Assembly: GCA_028710565.1 (NCBI GenBank)
Contig: JAQTTV010000011.1
Coordinates: 39,616 to 103,615, forward strand
Origin: Gallionella sp.
GTDB lineage: Bacteria; Pseudomonadota; Gammaproteobacteria; Burkholderiales; Gallionellaceae
Direction: 5' to 3'
DNA: 64,000 bases
Made by a program: the position numbers and the translations under genes. Below the pieces are notes generated by a model that was given only the letters and a program-made list of their open reading frames with translations, was not told where the DNA came from and did no database searches. How positions within the stretch are numbered: the first letter of the stretch is position 1; each line of letters begins with the position of its first letter. Shown here piece by piece: positions 19,132-26,117 of the stretch.

Positions 19132-20834
19132 TGAGTTCAGTCCTACCCATCACAAAGCCAGCAGGCAGACTTTGCCTGCTGAGTACCCTTGCTTGGTTCT
19201 TACTCAGTCACTTTTCCCTTGCCCACGCTGCGCCACCTGATGCGGCGGGACAGGCGATGCGTGAAATGCAGAAGCAGCCTGATCTGAGTCCTCCCAAAGA
19301 GACGGTTCCCTTTCATGTAGAAGGAGACGCAGCACGTGATACCACGGAGGCTAATGCAGTCCGCATTCTGATTAAGTCCGTAAGGGTGTCGGGTAGTAGA
19401 GCTTATTCTGAGGGCGAGTTGGCGGTGATGTTTGCCGACTTATTGGATGAGGAACACACCTTGGCAGAATGGGAAGCGGGAGCCGCACGCATTACCGCGT
19501 GGTATCGTCAGCACGGTTATGTCGTGGCACGCGCCTACTTGCCCGCGCAAGAAATTAAAGACGGTGTATTGCGCATCGATGTACTCGAAGGTGAAATTGG
19601 TCAAGTTCAGATCAATAATCAAGCGCGCTTGTTTGATCTTTATGCCAATGATTATGTGCGAAAGCTCCAAGCAGGCGATGCTTTGCAAGCCGCGCCTGTG
19701 GATCGTGCTTTGTTATTGTTAAACGACACCCCTGGTATTGGTAGCGCACGAGCGAGCTTGCAACCAGGCGCGAGTGTGGGTACGTCGGATCTTATCATTG
19801 AATTGAATCCCGCTGTGCTCTACAACGCCAATATCGAATTGGATAATTACGGCAGTCGCTACATAGGAGAACAACGCTTGGGCGGGACATTGGCGTTCAA
19901 TAGTCCGCTTAAACGGGGCGACCAGCTCACGTTACGGGCTTTGGTCAGCGACCAAAATATGAGCTATACCCGTCTTGCCTATCAACTCCCAATTGGCGGG
20001 GATGGGCTCAAAGTAGGGTGGGCTTATTCCAATACCCGATTTTATTTGGGCAAAGAATTCGCCGCACTGAAAGCGCAGGGCATGGCAACGAGTACCAGTT
20101 TGTACGCCACTTATCCGTTTATCCGCACCCAGCTCGCCAGCTTATACGGTACTTTGACGTGGGAGAAAAAAGAGTTTGTTGATCAAATCGACGTGCCTTT
20201 ATTGACCGCTCAGAAACAAGAGCGACTGTTCAACCTAGGCGTGATGGGTAAGCGTCAGGATAGCGTGGGAGGGGGCGGCGTCACGGTACTCGATGCGTCA
20301 CTGGCGTCAGGCGAATTAAGTATGGATAGCGTGTCGCGCGCAGTCGATGCGAGTTCCGCGCGCAGCAATGGCATGTACACCAAGCTGTCGTATACCCTCA
20401 ATCGCTTGCAACAGCTCACCCATAATCAAACGCTGTCGGTGAGTTTCTCTGGACAACAAGCTAACACCAATCTTTTTCCCTCTGAAAAATTCTCCTTGGG
20501 GGGGGGGAATGGCGTGCGCGCCTATCCACAAGGCGAAGGCGTGGGCGACGAAGGTTGGATGGCCAATGTGGAAGTGCGCCACAACCTGCTGGATCAGCTG
20601 CAAGGCGTGGTGTTTTACGACCAAGGTGAAGTCACGATAAATCGCACGCCATTCACCAAAACCGCCAATATCCGCCGTCTGGGCGGGGGCGGCTTGGGCT
20701 TGAATGCCCAATATGGCGGGTTACAATTCAGAACCTCTTTGGCATGGCGTACCAGTGGCGGGCAACCGCAGGCGGAACCTGCCTCACTCAATCGCAATCC
20801 ACGGTTATGGCTGCAAATCAGTGGGCAGTTTTAA
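19131..20834 (+). CDS. ShlB/FhaC/HecB-family TpsB outer-membrane transporter
   Basis: A 567-residue Omp85-superfamily transporter with a signal peptide (about 1-33), POTRA domains (about 78-215; ILIKSVRVSGSRAYSEGEL, ARAYLPAQEIKDGVLRIDVL) and a 16-stranded barrel. The barrel includes the conserved loop-6 motif GGGNGVRAYPQGEG, and the protein ends in a terminal Phe (QISGQF). It would secrete the upstream TpsA protein across the outer membrane. ATG overlaps the TpsA stop (TAATG), so the pair is translationally coupled. Confidence 0.95.
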   Translation: MSSVLPITKPAGRLCLLSTLAWFLLSHFSLAHAAPPDAAGQAMREMQKQPDLSPPKETVPFHVEGDAARDTTEANAVRILIKSVRVSGSRAYSEGELAVMFADLLDEEHTLAEWEAGAARITAWYRQHGYVVARAYLPAQEIKDGVLRIDVLEGEIGQVQINNQARLFDLYANDYVRKLQAGDALQAAPVDRALLLLNDTPGIGSARASLQPGASVGTSDLIIELNPAVLYNANIELDNYGSRYIGEQRLGGTLAFNSPLKRGDQLTLRALVSDQNMSYTRLAYQLPIGGDGLKVGWAYSNTRFYLGKEFAALKAQGMATSTSLYATYPFIRTQLASLYGTLTWEKKEFVDQIDVPLLTAQKQERLFNLGVMGKRQDSVGGGGVTVLDASLASGELSMDSVSRAVDASSARSNGMYTKLSYTLNRLQQLTHNQTLSVSFSGQQANTNLFPSEKFSLGGGNGVRAYPQGEGVGDEGWMANVEVRHNLLDQLQGVVFYDQGEVTINRTPFTKTANIRRLGGGGLGLNAQYGGLQFRTSLAWRTSGGQPQAEPASLNRNPRLWLQISGQF

Positions 20835-20961
20835 TTTACCTGCTGCGAAATAGGGTTTAATTTAAGGATGAAGCGGATCTTTCTGCTAAAGCCACTATGG
20901 TTAAGTTTTGCTAGAGACCCCAAAATGTTATTGATCAGGCTCGCACTTGCTATACAATCTA

Positions 20962-20978
20962 ATGTATATTTTATACAT
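20962..20978 (+). promoter_or_regulatory. Probable vapBC operator palindrome
   Basis: ATGTATA-TTT-TATACAT is a perfect inverted repeat just downstream of a -10-like TATACAAT (20951-20958) and 17 bases before the vapB ATG. It is the expected location for binding by the antitoxin-toxin complex. Confidence 0.6.
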
Positions 20979-20994
20979 CATAGAGGATATGCTC

Positions 20995-21261
20995 ATGCAC
21001 AGAACCCAGATTTATTTACAGGATGCACTTTACGATAGGCTTAAGCATCAGTCGCAAATCGTGGGCGTGAGCATATCCGAGTTGATTCGCAAGGCGGTGG
21101 ATAAAGATTTAAATCAATATGAAGCTCATCGCGCCAGCTTGTTTTTTGAATCGCTGAAACCTTTGCAAAGTTTTGCAAATACGGACTCTGAACAGTATGT
21201 CGATGAATTGCGTCGCAGCAGCCGCATTTTACAAGACACGCCCATCACGGCGGCGGAATAA
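20995..21261 (+). CDS. vapB: VapB-like ribbon-helix-helix antitoxin
   Basis: An 88-residue protein. MHRTQIYLQDALYDRL and GVSISELIRKAVDKDL form the ribbon-helix-helix DNA-binding domain. The C-terminal part (SFANTDSEQYVDELRRSSR) would bind and block the toxin. ATG 20995 is chosen because GAGG lies 8 bases upstream; in-frame ATGs at 20989 and earlier are too close or lack a site. The stop overlaps the vapC start. Confidence 0.85.
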   Translation: MHRTQIYLQDALYDRLKHQSQIVGVSISELIRKAVDKDLNQYEAHRASLFFESLKPLQSFANTDSEQYVDELRRSSRILQDTPITAAE

Positions 21262-21653
21262 TGACTATCCCAACACGCATCTTGTTGGACACCAATGTGG
21301 TCATTCAATTGCTGAAAAAACAAGCGGATTGGGTTGTGCAATTTGTCGGATTGCATGAACAAGGCGTAGTGTTTTACCTATCGCCCATTGTCATTGCTGA
21401 GATTTACGTCGGAGCCTTTAAAAAAGAACACGCGGCTATTGAGGCATTTTTTAGTTTATGTACGCTATTGACGCTGGATGCCAAAACGGCAAAAAAAGCA
21501 GGATTGTTGGCAGCAATTTATCGTCAATCGCATCAGGGTATTTCGCTGGAAGATTATCTGCTGGCTGCGACCGCAATACAGCTAGACTGTTCATTGTGGA
21601 CACAAAATAAGAAGCATTATCCGATGACCAATCTGGTGTTGTTTGAAGGCTAA
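21261..21653 (+). CDS. vapC: VapC-like PIN-domain toxin ribonuclease
   Basis: A 130-residue PIN-domain nuclease. The acidic metal-binding residues are Asp10 (LLDTNVVI), Glu47 (VIAEIYVG) and Asp98 (ISLEDYLLAA). VapC toxins cleave tRNA or rRNA when freed from VapB. ATG overlaps the antitoxin stop. The pair is complete. Confidence 0.9.
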   Translation: MTIPTRILLDTNVVIQLLKKQADWVVQFVGLHEQGVVFYLSPIVIAEIYVGAFKKEHAAIEAFFSLCTLLTLDAKTAKKAGLLAAIYRQSHQGISLEDYLLAATAIQLDCSLWTQNKKHYPMTNLVLFEG

Positions 21654-21677
21654 ATATAAGTTAATCAAGGAGTCGTT

Positions 21678-22493
21678 ATGCCCCCCAAGTTTGTCGGTGT
21701 CACAGGCTTGCCCAGAGCAGGTTCGACGTTGTTATGTCAATTGCTCGCCCAACATCCAGAAATTAAGTGTGAAGGGCATAGTTCGCCGTTATGCAATACC
21801 TTGCTGGGCATACGTCGCATGATGAGCGACGATACCTTCTTTTTGGCTCAATTGGACAATAGTTTTGAAAGCAGTTACGCGCATTTAACGTCTGCCATGC
21901 AGGGTTTTTTGCGTGGCTGGAATCAAGACTGCCAGCAGTCTGTGGTGGTGGATAAGAATCGCGCTTGGCTACACGCCGTGGAATTGCTGCTGCATATCGA
22001 ACCTGAAGCCAAACTGATTGTGTGTATCCGCGAATTGGGACAGATTTACGGTTCGATAGAGGCGCAACATCAACGCACGATTTTGCTAGATTTTATTGAC
22101 CATTTAGCCGATTTTGATCGTTTTGGACGAGCGGATATTTTATTTGCCAAAGACAAGGCGATTGGTGCGCCGCTGATCTCACTTCATGCGGTATTAGATT
22201 TGCCCAAGCATGTGCAAGAACGCCTGTATTTTGTGCGCTTTGAAGACATGATGGCGCAGCCCGCCGCCTGTATGTCACATATTTACGCTTGGTTAGGACT
22301 CTCGCCTTTTGAAATTGATCCGAATAATCTCAAGGTGGGCATACAGGAGAGTGATAGTCATTACCATCACAAATACCGTCACAAACAACATACGCGCATC
22401 GAAAAACCCAGCAAACATGAATTTTCTGCGCGTATCCAAGCGCAAATCGAAACCGCTTACGCTTGGTTTTATCAGCTTTACTATCCAACTTAA
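21678..22493 (+). CDS. Sulfotransferase-family protein
   Basis: A 271-residue protein of the PAPS-dependent sulfotransferase fold. The 5-prime-phosphosulfate loop is TGLPRAGSTLLCQLL (about 8-22), and the 3-prime-phosphate region is around KLIVCIRELGQIYGS (about 113-127). FVRFEDMMAQPAACMSHIYAWL is the usual C-terminal element. It would transfer sulfate to an unknown acceptor such as a polysaccharide or metabolite. AAGGAG precedes the ATG. It stands alone after vapBC. Confidence 0.85.
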   Translation: MPPKFVGVTGLPRAGSTLLCQLLAQHPEIKCEGHSSPLCNTLLGIRRMMSDDTFFLAQLDNSFESSYAHLTSAMQGFLRGWNQDCQQSVVVDKNRAWLHAVELLLHIEPEAKLIVCIRELGQIYGSIEAQHQRTILLDFIDHLADFDRFGRADILFAKDKAIGAPLISLHAVLDLPKHVQERLYFVRFEDMMAQPAACMSHIYAWLGLSPFEIDPNNLKVGIQESDSHYHHKYRHKQHTRIEKPSKHEFSARIQAQIETAYAWFYQLYYPT

Positions 22494-22560
22494 CGCTAAT
22501 TTTTCAATATCGACCCAGTGCTTTTGTCTCTTCGGCTGTGGCAGGGCTGATGTGATGTCG

Positions 22561-22748
22561 CAATTCTCAATTCAAAATATCTCACCATCGTCATGCCGAC
22601 GAAAGTCGGTATCCAGCAAAATAAATAATCCGCGCAGCGGACAAAACTGTTGTTGTCTCGCTACGCGAGGCGCATTTGATCATCTGGATACCGACTTTCG
22701 TCGGTACGACGGGTGGAGCGGGGACATGAAATGTTGAATTGAGAATTG
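22561..22748. repeat. Nested long palindrome between the sulfotransferase gene and hpt
   Basis: Outer perfect 15-bp arms CAATTCTCAATTCAA (22561-22575) and its complement (22734-22748) enclose inner 28-bp arms (22589-22616 and 22684-22711) built on GCCGACGAAAGTCGGTATCC. A central GCGCAGCGG and CTACGCGAGGCGC complete it. TGATGT occurs at both outer borders (22553-22558, 22750-22755) with slightly unequal spacing, a possible target duplication. The gap 22494-22828 holds no gene. Confidence 0.85.
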
Positions 22749-22828
22749 CTGATGTGGCGTATCTGAATGGCTAGACGGCGTAAAAATCTGGGATAATGGC
22801 GCATGCCCCGTTCGTACTGTATTGATTT

Positions 22829-23380
22829 ATGCCCTCTCCCCAAGAAACGCTACAACAAGCTGACCTGCTCTTTTCTGCCGAGCAGGTTCAAATCGCTTTG
22901 CATCACGTTGCGCAACTCATCAATCATCACCTTGCCGAGTCGCATCCCTTGGTGCTGTCCGTGATGGGTGGTGCGGTGGTGTTTAGTGGGCAGTTGTTGC
23001 CTTTACTGACTTTTCCCTTGGAATTCGATTATGTGCATGTGTCGCGTTATGGTGATGCGCGGCACGGCGGCGAGTTGCATTGGCGGGTGGAGCCACGTGA
23101 AAATGTGTGCGGGCGGGTGGTGTTGCTGCTGGATGATATTCTGGACGAAGGGCATACCTTAGCAGTCTTGCGTGAGCGGGTGCTGTCCATGGGGGCGACG
23201 CAGTGTTATTGCGCGGTGTTTGCTGACAAACAACATGGGCGACCCAAACCCATAAAGGCGGATTTTGTGGGCATGGAGCTGCCTGACCGTTTTGTGTTTG
23301 GTTATGGTATGGATATAGCAGGCGCGTGGCGCAATTTACCTGCGATTTATGCTTTAAAAGCGGTGAAAAGTGAAACGTGA
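22829..23380 (+). CDS. hpt: Hypoxanthine-guanine phosphoribosyltransferase
   Basis: A 183-residue purine phosphoribosyltransferase. The PRPP-binding motif is VLLLDDILDEGHTLAVL (about 98-114), with VMGGAVVFSGQLL and FDYVHVSRYGD as pyrophosphate and hood elements, and DFVGMELPDRFVFGYGMD near the end. It converts hypoxanthine or guanine plus PRPP to IMP or GMP. The neighbouring thionucleoside phosphorylase could release hypoxanthine as its substrate. The last codons (AVKSET and stop) are read from a GTGAAA-type repeat arm, so the natural C-terminus may have been altered by insertion. Confidence 0.92.
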   Translation: MPSPQETLQQADLLFSAEQVQIALHHVAQLINHHLAESHPLVLSVMGGAVVFSGQLLPLLTFPLEFDYVHVSRYGDARHGGELHWRVEPRENVCGRVVLLLDDILDEGHTLAVLRERVLSMGATQCYCAVFADKQHGRPKPIKADFVGMELPDRFVFGYGMDIAGAWRNLPAIYALKAVKSET

Positions 23381-23544
23381 AAGGTGAAACGTGGGGGCGG
23401 GTGACGGTTTGTTTCACGTTTTACTCAGATTGAAGGGCGAGGATGGGGATGTCGCACATTTTTTCTCGCACCCCCTTGCCACTAACCATTCCCCACAAGC
23501 TATCATCACCCAAACGTTTCACCTTTCACCTCTCACTTTTCACG
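23362..23544. repeat. GTGAAACG-type long inverted repeat between hpt and the phosphorylase gene
   Basis: The left arm (23362-23392, GTGAAAAGTGAAACGTGAAA...) and right arm (23511-23544) are inverted copies over about 31 bp with few mismatches. The left arm overlaps the last codons and stop of hpt; the right arm ends about 10 bases before the next ATG. Two further copies are in this window: inside dnaE and upstream of the ZnuA-like gene. Confidence 0.85.
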
Positions 23545-23553
23545 GAATTTAAC

Positions 23554-24315
23554 ATGTTAGCTATCATCGGTGGTCGCGGTTTGACCGAATTAAAGAATTT
23601 GAAAATTACCCACAGGCAGGTGATGCGCACGCCTTACGGCGAACCGTCTGGGGCATTTTTGTTTGGCACTTTGAATCAAAAAGAAGTGATTTTTTTGGCG
23701 AGACATGGTTATGGCTACACCATTCCGCCGCATCTGGTGAACTATCGTGCGAATTTATGGGCGTTGCACAATCAAGGGGTGACGGAAGTGATTTCAGTGG
23801 CGACGGTGGGCGGCATTCGTGCGGATCTCAAGCCAGGCGACATCGTCGTACCCGATCAAATTATTGACTATACCCACGGGCGGGATGCGACTTTTTTTGA
23901 AACTCGCGATACCGTCTATCGCAATATCGACTTTACTTATCCGTATAACGAAGGCTTGCGGCAGCGTATTTTACGCAGTGCCGAATTGGCGCAGCAGCCT
24001 TGTTTAGCGGGGGGCGTGTATGGTGCGACCCAAGGGCCACGCTTGGAAAGCCTCGCCGAAATCAATCGCTATCAACGTGATGGCGCAGATATGGTGGGTA
24101 TGACGGGGATGCCCGAAGCCGCGTTGGCAAAGGAGTTAGAGCTTGAGTATGCCGCGATTGCGGTGGTGACAAATTACGCCGCTGGGCGTGGCGACAGCGT
24201 ATCAGGAATTAACATGGAAACGGTCAAAGCCTCGGCGATTGCGTCGATGGAGCGCGTCCGTTTGGTTTTAGAGTCGGTCGTCACCTGTCAAGATGAGGTG
24301 ATCTGTGGCAATTAA
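23554..24315 (+). CDS. S-methyl-5'-thioinosine (or thioadenosine) phosphorylase
   Basis: A protein of 253 residues from ATG 23554, giving MLAIIGGRGLTELKNL. The PNP/MTAP fold is shown by ARHGYGYTIPPHLVNYRANLWAL (phosphate site), VATVGGIRADLKPGDIVVPDQ, YGATQGPRLES and DMVGMTGMPEAALAKEL. The base-binding segment reads VVTNYAAGRGD with Asn where MTA phosphorylases carry Asp (ATDYDCW), which favours a 6-oxopurine substrate, that is methylthioinosine. Its product hypoxanthine would feed the adjacent Hpt. Earlier in-frame codons (from 23443) are repeat sequence. It overlaps def by 11 bases. Confidence 0.88.
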   Translation: MLAIIGGRGLTELKNLKITHRQVMRTPYGEPSGAFLFGTLNQKEVIFLARHGYGYTIPPHLVNYRANLWALHNQGVTEVISVATVGGIRADLKPGDIVVPDQIIDYTHGRDATFFETRDTVYRNIDFTYPYNEGLRQRILRSAELAQQPCLAGGVYGATQGPRLESLAEINRYQRDGADMVGMTGMPEAALAKELELEYAAIAVVTNYAAGRGDSVSGINMETVKASAIASMERVRLVLESVVTCQDEVICGN

Positions 24316-24835
24316 ATCCGTCCTCAAAATGGGCGATGCGCGCTTGTGGCAAGTGTCCGAACCCGTTAGCCATTTCGATCACGCCGACTTGCACGATTTG
24401 GTGCAAGACTTGCGCGACACCATGCAAGCCTTGAACGGCGCGGGATTGGCGGCTCCTCAAATCGGCATTCCGCTTCGCGTGGTCATTTTTGGTGTACAAC
24501 AAAACTCGCGCTACCCCGATGCGCATACCGTCCCCGAAACCATACTGATTAACCCCGTAATTACGCCTGTGAATGACCACACCGAAGCAGGCTGGGAAGG
24601 ATGTCTGAGCGTCCCCAGTCTGCGCGGGATGGTGGCGCGCCATCTGCATATTCGCTACCAAGGTTTTGACCCAACGGGCGCGTTGATTGACCGCACCGTC
24701 AGCGGCTTTCACGCCCGCGTGGTGCAACACGAATGTGACCATTTAGACGGCATCCTGTACCCCATGCGCATCCAAGACATGACCCAGTTTGGCTTTTTAG
24801 ATGAGCTATTCCCAGAGCGGGCAGGGGAGGAGTGA
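24305..24835 (+). CDS. def: Peptide deformylase
   Basis: A protein of 176 residues, GTG start, with a GAGG about 9 bases upstream. The three metal-site motifs are intact: GAGLAAPQIG (about 46-55), EGCLSVP (about 98-104) and QHECDHLDG (about 141-149), giving Cys and two His ligands and the catalytic Glu. It removes the formyl group from nascent proteins. Here it follows the phosphorylase rather than fmt, so a second def elsewhere in the genome is likely. It overlaps the upstream stop by 11 bases, implying coupling. Confidence 0.96.
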   Translation: MAIKSVLKMGDARLWQVSEPVSHFDHADLHDLVQDLRDTMQALNGAGLAAPQIGIPLRVVIFGVQQNSRYPDAHTVPETILINPVITPVNDHTEAGWEGCLSVPSLRGMVARHLHIRYQGFDPTGALIDRTVSGFHARVVQHECDHLDGILYPMRIQDMTQFGFLDELFPERAGEE

Positions 24836-24921
24836 GCCTAGATATTTTTATAAATTAGGCGTAATCTGCACGTGGGTTCATAACCCCCATTCATAATTTA
24901 TAAAAAACTTTAGGAGTCAAT

Positions 24922-25638
24922 ATGAAAAGAAATTCTACTGGCATCATGCGGTTGATTGCACTTCCTTTTATCGTGTCACTCGCCAGTTGTGGCGGGGGTG
25001 GGGGCGGTGGCGCAGCAATTCCAACAGGGCCTGTGACATCGACCTTGTCTTTCCCTTTTAAAAGTGCAGATCAGGCACTCGCGCTCAGTGGCTTCACCAA
25101 AACTTTTGTCGTTTCTGGCACTTGTGCAGGAACGGGAACAGACTCCACCACACCTGCGACCACACCCGCTGTATTTGAGGGGGTATCTGGCGTATCTGCC
25201 GTTAACACACTCACGGCTACGCTGACGGGCGTGGGCTGTACGCCAGCTCTCACACAGACCACAACGCAGTATTACAACCCCAGTTATGTTTCACTTGGTT
25301 CATCGTCCCTAGGCAATTACGGCGTATTTGCCACGCTACCTGTTTTGCCTGTTTCAGTTCAGGTGGGGGCATCAGGCGTATATGGCACGGAAACGTTTTA
25401 CACCGACAACACAAAATTAACGCCCAATGGTCGAGCAGATATGACGTATTTGATTGAACCTGATACAGCGACCACTGCTATCGCCAATATGACAATCAAA
25501 CATTATGACGCTGTGGGTACGCTACTCCAGACACAACAGAACCGTGCACGCATTACGGCGGGTGGGGCATTGACACCTGCTTCAGTAGATATCGTGGTGA
25601 GTCCAACCGCACAACATTTACTTTTCACGTATAACTAA
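24922..25638 (+). CDS. Hypothetical lipoprotein
   Basis: A 238-residue exported lipoprotein. The signal peptide ends in the lipobox LASC followed by seven Gly. The mature part is Ser/Thr/Gly-rich, with two further Cys (SGTCAG, GVGCTP) that could pair, and beta-strand-like segments (GVFATLPVLPVSVQVGASGV). No family recognised. AGGAG precedes the ATG and a strong terminator follows, so it is a single-gene unit. Confidence 0.7.
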   Translation: MKRNSTGIMRLIALPFIVSLASCGGGGGGGAAIPTGPVTSTLSFPFKSADQALALSGFTKTFVVSGTCAGTGTDSTTPATTPAVFEGVSGVSAVNTLTATLTGVGCTPALTQTTTQYYNPSYVSLGSSSLGNYGVFATLPVLPVSVQVGASGVYGTETFYTDNTKLTPNGRADMTYLIEPDTATTAIANMTIKHYDAVGTLLQTQQNRARITAGGALTPASVDIVVSPTAQHLLFTYN

Positions 25639-25656
25639 TCCGCCGCATCAACTCAC

Positions 25657-25692
25657 AAAAAAGCCCACAAAGATATTTATGTGGGCTTTTTT
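25657..25692 (+). terminator. Intrinsic terminator after the lipoprotein gene
   Basis: AAAAAAGCCCACA and TGTGGGCTTTTTT form a perfect 13-base stem around a 10-base loop, ending in T6; the A-run on the other side means it could also work on the minus strand. Confidence 0.92.
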
Positions 25693-25750
25693 GCATTTCG
25701 GATCTCTCTAAACATCCAAGCGACTCTTCAATGGGGAGCTGCAATATAGG

Positions 25751-26024
25751 CATAGGTATCTACACAACTTTCTATCATTTTGGAATAAGGGTGTATTAAA
25801 CTTTCCATTCAAAAACAACAATATCCGACCCAGACTCCCCTCGCCCACTTGTGGGAGAGGGGCAGGGGGAGAGGGTTCGCCGAAGGTGCGAATTGCATCC
25901 AGACAAGGGCATGTGCAACGCGCCCCTACAAATTATGAAGCATGTTGTTTTTAAATGAAATTCCACTCCCACCCTAACCCTCCCCCTGCCAGGGGGAGGG
26001 AACTAAGTTGTGTAGATACCTATG
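25751..26024. mobile_element. MITE, copy A (274 bp) with 8-bp target duplication
   Basis: The terminal inverted repeat CATAGGTATCTACACAACTT is perfect at both ends (20/20). AATATAGG occurs immediately outside each end (25743-25750, 26025-26032), an exact 8-bp target-site duplication. Inside are subterminal arms (CAAAAACAACA/TGTTGTTTTT) and G-rich/C-rich palindromes (CTCGCCCACTTGTGGGAGAG; CCTCCCCCTGCCAGGGGGAGG). There is no transposase. The gap 25639-26117 holds only this and the terminator. Confidence 0.9.
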
Positions 26025-26117
26025 AATATAGGTGTGACGAATTCGCACATCGCTCTGCTGGACGAACCCGAAATCAGTGATTCTTCATTGACTTATAGGC
26101 GAATTTTTTTGCTCACG

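Noticed and set aside
23362..23544. GTGAAA tandem-like motifs considered as replication iterons
   Set aside because: They are two inverted arms, repeated at three unrelated sites including inside dnaE, with no adjacent replication gene or AT-rich region.
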